The translations under genes and the position numbers were made by a program. From contig JBBRFH010000054.1 of NCBI GenBank assembly GCA_038224615.1, forward strand, positions 1-15,084: a stretch of 15,084 nt of DNA, read 5' to 3'. This document shows positions 1 to 5,637 of this stretch, piece after piece. The DNA comes from JBBRFH01 sp038224615. GTDB taxonomy: Bacteria > Planctomycetota > Phycisphaerae > Tepidisphaerales > Tepidisphaeraceae. The notes beneath the pieces are model-generated. The model saw nothing but the letters and a program-made list of their open reading frames with translations, was not told the origin of the DNA and did not search any database. Position 1 is the first letter of the stretch. Each line of letters opens with the position of its first letter.

Positions 1-473
1 GGTTCGGCCAGCAGGGCGGCGTGTTCGGGCATACGCTGGTCTTTCTTAACGGGCAGTTCCACCCCGGCGAATTCCTCTACGTCATCACCGAGATGGCGAT
101 GATCTACTTCTTCGCCTTTTTCTGGACCACCGTGCAGTTCAAGCCCAAGGAGATCGCCAATAACCTGCGCGACTACGGCAGCTTTATCCTCGGCCTGCGC
201 CCCGGCAAGCGGACTGCTGACTATCTCGAAAAAGTCATGATGCGCATGACCTACGTCGGCGCTGCCTTCCTGTGTCTGATCGCGGTAGTCCCGACGATCG
301 CCTTCCGCGTCCTCGACATCGACTACAGCATCTCGGCCTTTCTCGGCGGCACGGGTCTGCTGATCGTCGTCAGCGTCGTGCTCGACATGGTGCAGCGCAT
401 CGAAACCAACCTCCTGACCCGCAACTACGCCGGCTTCCTCGGCAGCGGACGAATCAAGGGAAGAAGCAACTGA
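1..473 (+). CDS. secY: Protein translocase subunit SecY, C-terminal part (5' end outside window)
   Basis: SecY is the channel subunit of the SecYEG translocon in the inner membrane. The frame is open from base 3 and gives about 156 residues. Visible are three hydrophobic segments matching the last membrane helices: one around YVITEMAMIYFFAFFWTTV, one around YVGAAFLCLIAVVPTIAF, and one around GGTGLLIVVSVVLDMVQRIE. The second-to-last cytoplasmic loop carries FKPKEIANNLRDYGSFILG, typical of SecY (PxEIAxNLkkxGgfIpGiRPGxxT). The C-terminal tail LLTRNYAGFL matches the SecY ending. The next gene is map, the usual order in spc operons, although adk, which often lies between them, is absent. The reading frame is intact to its stop and nothing is odd in the part shown. 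Confidence 0.97.
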   Translation, partial: FGQQGGVFGHTLVFLNGQFHPGEFLYVITEMAMIYFFAFFWTTVQFKPKEIANNLRDYGSFILGLRPGKRTADYLEKVMMRMTYVGAAFLCLIAVVPTIAFRVLDIDYSISAFLGGTGLLIVVSVVLDMVQRIETNLLTRNYAGFLGSGRIKGRSN

Positions 474-476
474 AGG

Positions 477-550
477 AAATGCTGAATGCTGAATTAGGAA
501 TGCTGAAAGGTCGCTTTCCTTCAGCATTCATAATTCAGAATTCAGCATTT
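477..550. repeat. Heptamer-phased imperfect palindrome between secY and map
   Basis: The left arm reads as consecutive 7-base units GCTGAAT, GCTGAAT, TAGGAAT, GCTGAAA. The right arm reads TTCAGCA, TTCATAA, TTCAGAA, TTCAGCA. The two arms are reverse complements with a few mismatches and a short centre, so the transcript would fold into a long hairpin. It fills nearly the whole secY-map spacer and ends 9 bases before the map start codon, leaving no visible Shine-Dalgarno site for map. It belongs to the same architectural class as the elements at 4539, 7894 and 8546, but its unit sequence differs. Confidence 0.85.
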
Positions 551-559
551 GATTTCCCA

Positions 560-1354
560 ATGCCCATCATCATCAAGTCCCGCCGCGAGATTGAGATGAT
601 GCGGCGCGCCGGGTTCGTGGCGGCGCAGATGCTCAAGAAGATGTCCGCCGCGGTCCAGCCAGGGGTGACGACGGCCGAGCTCAACCAGATCGCCAGGATT
701 GAGCTGCAAAAAGCCGGTGCCATCGGGATGAGCAAGAACTACCCGACCTACAAGCCCGGCGAAGGCTATCCCGCCGAAACTTGCATCAGCGTCAACGAAG
801 AAATCGTTCACGGCATCCCCGGCCCGCGCCGCTTGAAAGAGGGCGACATCGTTACCCTCGACGTCACGCCCATGGTCGAAGGGTACATCGCCGATACCGC
901 CATCACGGTTCCTGTCGGCAACATCTCCCCGCAGGCACAGCAACTACTCGACGTGACCAAGCAGTCGATGGAACTGGCCATCTCGCTCATCAAGCCGGGC
1001 AAGCTCTGGAGCGAGATCGCCCGCTTGGTGCAATACACCGTCGAGAAGCACGGCTTCAACGTCGTGCGCGAGTTCGTCGGCCACGGCGTCGGCAAGCGGA
1101 TGCACGAGGACCCGAAGGTTCCCAACTTCGTCACCGCCGAGCAGCTTCGCAGCGATTTCAAACTTCGCACCGGCATGACGTTGGCGATCGAGCCGATGGT
1201 CGTCACCGGCGACCGCGAAGTGCTGCAACTCGAAGACGCCTGGACGATTATCACCGCCGACCGCAGCATGGCGGCGCACTTCGAGCACACGATCGCCGTC
1301 ACCGATAGTGGCGTCGACATCCTGACCGACGGCCGGGCACCGTGGGGGCTGTGA
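560..1354 (+). CDS. map: Methionine aminopeptidase, type I
   Basis: This cytoplasmic metalloprotease removes the initiator methionine from nascent proteins. The ATG at 560 gives 264 residues, the usual length of bacterial type Ia enzymes, and starts with the family's typical I-K-x-x-x-E-I-E-M-M-R-x-A-G sequence. Metal ligands expected for the pita-bread fold are all present: D101 (TLDVT), D112 (IADTAIT), H175 (FVGHGVGK), E211 (LAIEPM) and E242 (HFEHT). The substrate-binding histidines H84 (EEIVHGIP) and H182 (RMHEDP) are also present. The frame is open further upstream through the palindrome, but those residues do not resemble the family. Position after secY fits a spc-type operon. No clear ribosome binding site is seen because the palindrome runs almost up to the start codon. 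Confidence 0.97.
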   Translation: MPIIIKSRREIEMMRRAGFVAAQMLKKMSAAVQPGVTTAELNQIARIELQKAGAIGMSKNYPTYKPGEGYPAETCISVNEEIVHGIPGPRRLKEGDIVTLDVTPMVEGYIADTAITVPVGNISPQAQQLLDVTKQSMELAISLIKPGKLWSEIARLVQYTVEKHGFNVVREFVGHGVGKRMHEDPKVPNFVTAEQLRSDFKLRTGMTLAIEPMVVTGDREVLQLEDAWTIITADRSMAAHFEHTIAVTDSGVDILTDGRAPWGL

Positions 1355-1422
1355 GCGCGCGTTCTCGTCGCACGAGGTGATGCGATGTTGACCCGTGTCG
1401 CGTGCGGGAGGACTATTCGGCC

Positions 1423-1710
1423 ATGCCGGAAACAGCATTGAACCCGCAACAGTCCGCCGCAATCGAAGCCGAACTCTTCGCGGGTCGGAAGATTCAGGCG
1501 ATCAAGCTCTATCGCGATGCCACGCGCGTCGGCCTCGCCGAGGCGAAGTCCGCCGTGGACGCCATCGAAGCCCAGCTCCGCCAGTCCCAGCCGACGTCGT
1601 TTCGGCACGCGCAGTCCGGAACAGGCGGCTGCGTCACCAAGCTGCTGCTATTGCTCATCCTCCTCGCGGTAGGCGGCTTCGTGGTTTATCTGATGATTTC
1701 GCAAAAATAA
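1423..1710 (+). CDS. Small membrane protein with ribosomal L7/L12 C-terminal-like domain
   Basis: The product is 95 residues from the ATG at 1423, which has GGGAGG 12 bases upstream; a GTG at 1402 would add seven residues. Residues about 22-50 (KIQAIKLYRDATRVGLAEAK followed by SAVDAIE) resemble the helix pair of the L7/L12 C-terminal domain (K-x-x-x-I-K-x-x-R-x-x-T-G-L-G-L-x-E-A-K), which is also found in small proteins unrelated to the ribosome stalk. Residues 73-92 are one strongly hydrophobic segment, so the protein is probably anchored by its C-terminus with the L7/L12-like part in the cytoplasm. The map stop lies 68 bases upstream, so cotranscription with secY-map is likely. The function is unknown. 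Confidence 0.8.
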   Translation: MPETALNPQQSAAIEAELFAGRKIQAIKLYRDATRVGLAEAKSAVDAIEAQLRQSQPTSFRHAQSGTGGCVTKLLLLLILLAVGGFVVYLMISQK

Positions 1711-1765
1711 TCGAAATGCTTGCTGGCTGACGTGCGCAGCGATCACCTGCATTCCACGCGCGTTC

Positions 1766-1794
1766 GCCACGGGCCGGACAAACCGGCCCGTGGC
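1766..1794. terminator. Perfect 12-bp GC-rich hairpin between convergent genes
   Basis: GCCACGGGCCGG pairs perfectly with CCGGCCCGTGGC around a 5-base loop ACAAA. It lies between the end of the L7/L12-like gene (plus strand) and the end of the CxxC lipoprotein gene (minus strand), where a bidirectional terminator is expected. No T tract follows on either strand, so it is not a textbook intrinsic terminator. The role is inferred from structure and position. Confidence 0.6.
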
Positions 1795-1835
1795 AATCCG
1801 CGGTTGTCACGTTACTCAGGTAAGGGGGCTCAACA

Positions 1836-2129
1836 CTACTTCATCTTCATCTTGGCGGCGCACATCGGGCACGAGCCGTCGGCGTTCATGGTGGACATGG
1901 GTTGGATGCCCGGGCACTTCGGGCAGGCGTCGGCGACGGCCATGCCGCAACTCGGGCACTTGCCATCGGCGGTCATCGTCTGCACGCCCGTACAATGCGA
2001 GCACGCATCGACCCCGGCGGTCTTGTGCATCATGTGGTCGTCGTGCTTACCGTCCATGCCATCTGATTTGCAGCCGGCCATGAACAACGCACTGGTCGCG
2101 ACGACGGCAGACAGGGTCCATTTCAACAT
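1836..2129 (-). CDS. Cysteine-rich lipoprotein with duplicated CxxC zinc-ribbon-like repeat
   Basis: The product is 97 residues from the ATG at 2129, which is preceded by GGGAGG at normal spacing; the frame is open further upstream but without a better start. Residues 1-20 form a lipoprotein signal peptide (MLKWTLSAVVATSALFMAGC, lipobox F-M-A-G-C, lipid-carrying C20), so the mature protein should be membrane-anchored outside the cytoplasm. A His/Asp/Met-rich stretch (residues 25-36) follows. The rest is a tandem duplication: DACSHCTG...GKCPSCGMA and DACPKCPG...GSCPMCAA, with CxxC pairs at 43/46, 58/61, 69/72 and 87/90. Four CxxC pairs can make two zinc-ribbon-like knuckles or bind other soft metals. 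No named family is recognised. A metal-binding role is inferred. Confidence 0.85.
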   Translation of the reverse strand: MLKWTLSAVVATSALFMAGCKSDGMDGKHDDHMMHKTAGVDACSHCTGVQTMTADGKCPSCGMAVADACPKCPGIQPMSTMNADGSCPMCAAKMKMK

Positions 2130-2161
2130 TGCGAACCTCCCGGGTTGGGAAAGAAGTGATC

Positions 2162-2200
2162 GCATCCGCACGACAAGAGAACTCCTCCGCGTGCGGATGC
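2162..2200. other. Perfect 11-bp inverted repeat in the leader of the CxxC lipoprotein gene
   Basis: GCATCCGCACG and CGTGCGGATGC pair perfectly around a 17-base loop. On the minus strand this hairpin would lie 33 bases upstream of the lipoprotein start codon, and its loop contains GGAGGAG, a Shine-Dalgarno-like sequence without a start codon at useful spacing. It could be a leader-RNA structure or an operator. The remainder of the 2130-2371 spacer is AT-rich around 2255-2285 (a possible minus-strand promoter), but no convincing -35/-10 pair could be assigned. Confidence 0.4.
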
Positions 2201-2371
2201 TCGAAGCATTCTACGCCCGTCGACCGGACGCCGATGAGGATTTCTGCAAAAGTAGCGGGAACAAAAATATATCCTCCACCTTAATGAGGGTGCGACGAGC
2301 GGATCGGGTTGGGATGGCGTTCGAGCGCCTTCAGGTGCCGGGCGGGAGGGCGGATTGGTCGGCGGGCGTTT

Positions 2372-2656
2372 TCAGCGGGAAATGATGAACTGCGAGTACT
2401 CCCCGGACGCGGGTTCCTCGGCGGCATCGCAGTCGCGGATGTAGGTCTTCATGCGGTCGATGATGGCTTCGACGAAGGCTTCGACCTCTTTGGCCGGGCC
2501 TTCGGCAACGAGTTCAACGCGGCCGTCGGCGAGATTACGGACGAAGCCGGTGACGTCGAAGCTGATCGCCAGATTGCGTGACCTATACCGGAAGCCGACG
2601 CCTTGCACTCGGCCGGAAAAAAGGCAGTGACGACGCGAGCAATCCGTAGCGACCAT
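2372..2656 (-). CDS. acyP: Acylphosphatase
   Basis: This small cytoplasmic enzyme hydrolyses acyl phosphates. With the ATG at 2656 the product has 94 residues, the normal family length. The signature is clear: FSGRVQGVGFRYRSRNLA with the phosphate-binding Arg at residue 23, and GFVRNLADGRVELVAEG with the catalytic Asn at residue 41. The C-terminal F-x-I-x-x-R variant (SQFIISR) replaces the common G-F-x-I-R-x. An upstream in-frame ATG at 2731 overlaps the stop of the metallopeptidase gene as ATGA, which would add 25 residues and couple translation. The shorter start is chosen because acylphosphatases rarely have such extensions. Confidence 0.93.
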   Translation of the reverse strand: MVATDCSRRHCLFSGRVQGVGFRYRSRNLAISFDVTGFVRNLADGRVELVAEGPAKEVEAFVEAIIDRMKTYIRDCDAAEEPASGEYSQFIISR

Positions 2657-2727
2657 AAATTTGGTTATAGCATGCGGCACGGCTCTTCCCAACGCGAAAT
2701 CCGGCTTCGCGACATGTAAAAAATCGT

Positions 2728-3741
2728 TCATTTGTCGCTCGGAAAGCCGGGTGAATCGGCAACCGCCTGGGCGGTGGAAATTGCGGTCACGGCGCGGTCG
2801 ACGTCGGCGACAAATCTGGGCCAGTCCGGCGCTACATATTGCTGCAGCAGGGGCGGGATCGCGCGGGGGTTGTACGCCCCCCCGGACGCGTCGGTGCGAC
2901 CGACGTCGTGCAGCGTCCCGCCGGTCTGCACGTCGCGCAGCAGGCGCTGGAAATTTGCCGCGTAGCCCCTGTCATCGCGTAGCATCCGCGCCAGCGCCCA
3001 GCACTGCCCGTAGTACCCTTCGACCAGCGGCAGCGGTCGACCGGCGAGGTCGCCGCCGTGCAAGTAAATCAATGTGTCGAAAGGGATTAGCGTCTTTTCC
3101 CGCCACGCCCGCGCCAGCCACTGGCTCCGTCGCTCGTTACGCGTCCGATCGAAAGTCACCTCGCCCGTGGGGCTCATGCTGACGTTCTCGAACGTACACG
3201 CCAGCCCCTCCTCGATCGTCGGTGGCAGCCGGGTGCGGAAGTGTCGGCCGATGTACTGGTGCAGGCCCTCGTGCGCCATGGTCGTGTACGTGTCGCTCTC
3301 GCTGCCCAGGAAGCAGACGACCTTGTCGTCATACGTGTACCCGCCGGTGCCGACCGAGAGATACACGTCGGCATCGGCCCCGGTGAGCTTGCGGGTGAAC
3401 GATTCGAGTGCGCCCGGCTCGTCAAAGAGGTAGACCTGCAACGGCGCAATCTCTCCGTCCGCATCGGGCAAGGGTGCCGCGAGTTCGGTGTACTGCACAA
3501 ACGCCCTCTCCAGCAGCTTGGCGAATCGATCGAGGACGGCGGTGTCGTCGACCGTGGTATAGAGGCGATAGTGCGGCGTCCGCACGACATGCCCCTCGAC
3601 GTTCTGCCACCTCCACGCATCGATCCCGGTGACGGCGGGCGTCTCCTTCGGTTGCCGAGCACAGCCGGTCAACGCAAGACAAAGTGCAAGCGTCACCAAT
3701 CCGAACCGCGAAGACGCGAAGAGCGCGAAAACCAACGCCAA
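2728..3741 (-). CDS. DUF1570-type HExxH metallopeptidase lipoprotein
   Basis: This is a putative secreted zinc metallopeptidase anchored by a lipid. It has an HExxH motif at residues 157-161 (HEGLH) and a downstream Glu in IEEGLA (E178) as likely third ligand, as in gluzincins; the region around TTMAHEGLHQYIGRHF is typical of DUF1570 proteins of Planctomycetes. The N-terminal region ends in a lipobox (CLALTGCARQ). The start is uncertain: the 5' end lies in the palindromic repeat at 3704-3800, there is no ATG near the signal peptide, and possible starts are TTG 3741, TTG 3735, TTG 3699 and GTG 3696. TTG 3741 gives 337 residues and includes an Arg before the hydrophobic core; that hydrophobic stretch (FALFASSRF) is encoded by the repeat arm. 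The frame remains open far upstream, but that part is antisense to the next gene. The gene end overlaps a possible acyP start by ATGA. Confidence 0.85.
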   Translation of the reverse strand: MALVFALFASSRFGLVTLALCLALTGCARQPKETPAVTGIDAWRWQNVEGHVVRTPHYRLYTTVDDTAVLDRFAKLLERAFVQYTELAAPLPDADGEIAPLQVYLFDEPGALESFTRKLTGADADVYLSVGTGGYTYDDKVVCFLGSESDTYTTMAHEGLHQYIGRHFRTRLPPTIEEGLACTFENVSMSPTGEVTFDRTRNERRSQWLARAWREKTLIPFDTLIYLHGGDLAGRPLPLVEGYYGQCWALARMLRDDRGYAANFQRLLRDVQTGGTLHDVGRTDASGGAYNPRAIPPLLQQYVAPDWPRFVADVDRAVTAISTAQAVADSPGFPSDK

Positions 3742-3800
3742 GAAATTAGTTTGGGAATTCCCTTCGCGTTCTTCTTCGCGCTCTTCGCATCTTCGCGGTT
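3704..3800. repeat. GCGAAG-class palindromic repeat, copy A
   Basis: The left arm starts AACCGCGAAGACGCGAAGAG and the reverse complement of the right arm starts AACCGCGAAGATGCGAAGAG, with close matching over about 29 bases and weaker matching further in. The centre, around 3746-3757, is AT-rich. The element lies between the divergent DUF1570 and MBL-fold genes and overlaps the 5' end of the former. Both arms read outward encode FALFASSR-type peptides in one frame. Related copies are at 5497-5596 and 8703-8813. Confidence 0.85.
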
Positions 3801-3841
3801 GATCTGATTGTTTTTTCGCTTGCGCGCCATACCCTGTCGGA

Positions 3842-4525
3842 ATGCCGCAAGTTCGTGTGGACGTCATCAGCATTGGGACACTTTCGCGGAATCTGTTGTG
3901 GAAGGAAACCGAGCCGGTTCGCACGCCGCACGCGACCTGCTCACTCATCCGGACCGACAAGCGGAATATTCTCATCGACCCGGGCCTGCCCGCGTCGGCG
4001 CTGGGAGCCCGGTTGTACGAGCGCACGGGGCTGAAGCCGGATGCGATCGACACCATCTTCCTCACCAACGCCCGGCCAGCCCACCGCGCGGGTGCGGGCG
4101 CGTTTCGCAAGGCGAAAGTGATGCTGCACGAGATCGAGCAGCAATTCACGCTCGAGCACCTGCGACGCCTGCTGGATGAGTCTGAAGACGCTGAAGACCG
4201 CGACCCGATCGCGGCGGAGATCACGATCGTCGAGGCGTTCGAAGCCGCCGAGGACGAGATCGCGCCGCAGGTCGACCTGTTCCCGCTCTTTGGCTACACG
4301 GCTGGCACGTGCGGACTGCTGGTCAGTGGAACCATCCAGACGATCCTCATCGCCGGCGACGCCGTGGCGACGCAGGATCACCTGCTGGCCGGACAGGTGC
4401 TGCCGGGGTGCTTCAATCTCGAACAGGCCAAGGAATCGCTGCGCGAGGTGTATGAGATCGCCGACATCGTCGTGCCCGGGCATGACAACATCTTCCCAAG
4501 CCCGCGCGGGTTCAGCGGAAGGTGA
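3842..4525 (+). CDS. Metallo-beta-lactamase-fold protein with degenerate metal site
   Basis: The 227-residue protein follows the MBL fold: strand-turn LIRTDKRNILIDPGLP (D46), then IFLTNARPAH where the HxHxDH motif belongs, GYTAGTCGLLVSG, the IAGDAV motif (D173) and a final VPGHDN (H214). The nearest family by layout appears to be the MBLAC1-like small hydrolases. The first motif, normally T-H-x-H-x-D-H, reads T-N-A-R-P-A-H (75-81), so two His and the Asp are replaced and only H81 remains. The usual G-H-T-x-G is G-Y-T-A-G. The frame is intact and codon use looks normal, so this is probably a maintained protein that lost hydrolase chemistry or uses a different site. The start ATG 3842 is chosen from the family N-terminus; no strong ribosome binding site is visible. 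Confidence 0.85.
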   Translation: MPQVRVDVISIGTLSRNLLWKETEPVRTPHATCSLIRTDKRNILIDPGLPASALGARLYERTGLKPDAIDTIFLTNARPAHRAGAGAFRKAKVMLHEIEQQFTLEHLRRLLDESEDAEDRDPIAAEITIVEAFEAAEDEIAPQVDLFPLFGYTAGTCGLLVSGTIQTILIAGDAVATQDHLLAGQVLPGCFNLEQAKESLREVYEIADIVVPGHDNIFPSPRGFSGR

Positions 4526-4538
4526 AGTACGGAGAAGC

Positions 4539-4607
4539 GTGTGGCGTGACGAGTGTGACGTGAGAAGACGTAGCCATTGCTCTCACGTCACACTCATCAC
4601 GCCACAC
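4539..4607. repeat. Heptamer-phased palindrome between convergent genes, possible bidirectional terminator
   Basis: The left arm is four 7-base units, GTGTGGC, GTGACGA, GTGTGAC, GTGAGAA. The right arm mirrors them as TCTCACG, TCACACT, CATCACG, CCACACT. The 27-base arms match at 26 positions, with a 15-base loop. The element fills the space between the MBL-fold gene (plus strand, ends 4525) and the esterase gene (minus strand, ends 4625). It probably acts as a transcription barrier for both, although there is no T tract. Confidence 0.88.
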
Positions 4608-4624
4608 TCGGCGTCCCCATCAGC

Positions 4625-5404
4625 CTACTGCCGCTGAACCACTTGCGGGACGACGGCCGTCTGAGTCTTGCCGGGCGCCTGCAGCCAGGCGACGAAAGTT
4701 TCGTCGGCGTAGGCGGCGTCCCAGCAATCGTGACCGAAGGCGCTGAAGATCGTCTTGCGGGCATTGCCGCCGGCGTCGTTGATGCGCTTGGTCATCTCGT
4801 GCGTGTTGCCTGCGGGGACGAAGGGATCGGTGCCGTTGTGTACCGCCCAGATCGGGTATTTCGTCAGCTTCGGCACGTCATCGTAATCACTGTACGCACA
4901 CAAGGGCGCCAGCGCGGCGAAGCGGTTGGGGTACTTCGCACCCAGTTGCCACACGGCGACGCCGCCCGTCGAAAGGCCCGTGAGCGTCACGCGCCCGGAG
5001 TCGATCGCGTAATGCTTCATCGCCTCGTCCAGGGTCGCCATCGCAATCGGCTGCTCGTCGACATTCTTCCAACTTCCCGGCGCCTGAGGGAAGACGACGA
5101 TGCAGTTGAAGCGCTCAGGATTCTTGCGGATCGCCGGGCCGATGCCGACGTTCACCATCGCCGTGCCGTTGCTACCGCCTTCAAACAGGCCGTGCAGGAA
5201 CAGGATGGTGGGGTACTTCTTCTTCTTGTCGTCGTAGCCGCGCGGGGTGTACACAGAATAGGGGCGACTCTGCCCGTCGAAGACGAACGATTCGCTGGTG
5301 ATCTTTGGAGCGCCCGCGCCCGCCTCCTTAAAGTTGCCGCCGGCACAGCCGACGGACCCGATCGCGGCGACAAATAACGACAGGATGCGAAGCCACAGTT
5401 TCAT
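4625..5404 (-). CDS. Lipoprotein alpha/beta-hydrolase (esterase / PHB depolymerase-like)
   Basis: The product is a predicted extracytoplasmic serine esterase of 259 residues. ATG 5404 has AAGGA nine bases upstream and starts a lipoprotein signal peptide (MKLWLRILSLFVAAIGSVGC, lipid-carrying C20). The hydrolase core shows an oxyanion HG at 71-72 (LFLHGLFEGG), the nucleophile elbow GLSTGG with S145, an acid candidate D193 (NGTDPFVP) and a His H225 (FGHDCW). The pattern Y-x-x-Y-x-P-x-G-Y and the pVPxxNTxEM segment resemble the carboxylesterase/phospholipase and PHB-depolymerase-like families. The natural substrate cannot be read from the sequence; ester bonds of cell-surface or environmental polymers are plausible. 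It is followed downstream by a palindrome and a convergent gene, so it is likely monocistronic. Confidence 0.9.
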   Translation of the reverse strand: MKLWLRILSLFVAAIGSVGCAGGNFKEAGAGAPKITSESFVFDGQSRPYSVYTPRGYDDKKKKYPTILFLHGLFEGGSNGTAMVNVGIGPAIRKNPERFNCIVVFPQAPGSWKNVDEQPIAMATLDEAMKHYAIDSGRVTLTGLSTGGVAVWQLGAKYPNRFAALAPLCAYSDYDDVPKLTKYPIWAVHNGTDPFVPAGNTHEMTKRINDAGGNARKTIFSAFGHDCWDAAYADETFVAWLQAPGKTQTAVVPQVVQRQ

Positions 5405-5496
5405 AAGGCGTTGTCCTTCGGGCTGGAGGCGGAGCAATACTACAAATCACCACCGGCAACGTACAAACAAATCTCGGAACGCAAAACGCCATTCCG

Positions 5497-5596
5497 GCCG
5501 CGAAGAGGCGAAAAGCGCGAAGGCGAACGCGAAGAATGCTCATTTCTTCGGTGTTTTCCTTCGCGTTGATCGTCGTGCTCCTGGCATCTTCGCGGC
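5497..5596. repeat. GCGAAG-class palindromic repeat, copy B
   Basis: The outer arms GCCGCGAAG and CTTCGCGGC are exact reverse complements. An inner pair (GAACGCGAAG near 5525 and CTTCGCGTT near 5559) pairs around a TTTCTTCGG-containing centre. The arms are more diverged than in copy A. The element lies in the spacer between dacB and the esterase gene, which point the same way, 42 bases downstream of the dacB stop on the minus strand, so it may end dacB transcription. Confidence 0.75.
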
Positions 5597-5637
5597 TCGA
5601 TTGTCCAATAGGCGTTTCACGCCTGATGGGTCTGAAC

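Noticed and set aside
808..1608. Long minus-strand frame opposite map and the L7/L12-like gene
   Set aside because: It is a shadow of the real map gene, whose catalytic residues are all present on the plus strand.
3742..4224. Long upstream extension of the DUF1570 reading frame on the minus strand
   Set aside because: It is antisense to the MBL-fold gene, and its residues (Ser/Arg-rich) resemble no protein; the open frame follows from high GC content.
4577..5377. Plus-strand frame of 266 codons opposite the esterase gene
   Set aside because: The minus strand encodes a clear hydrolase with signal peptide and catalytic residues; the plus frame has none.
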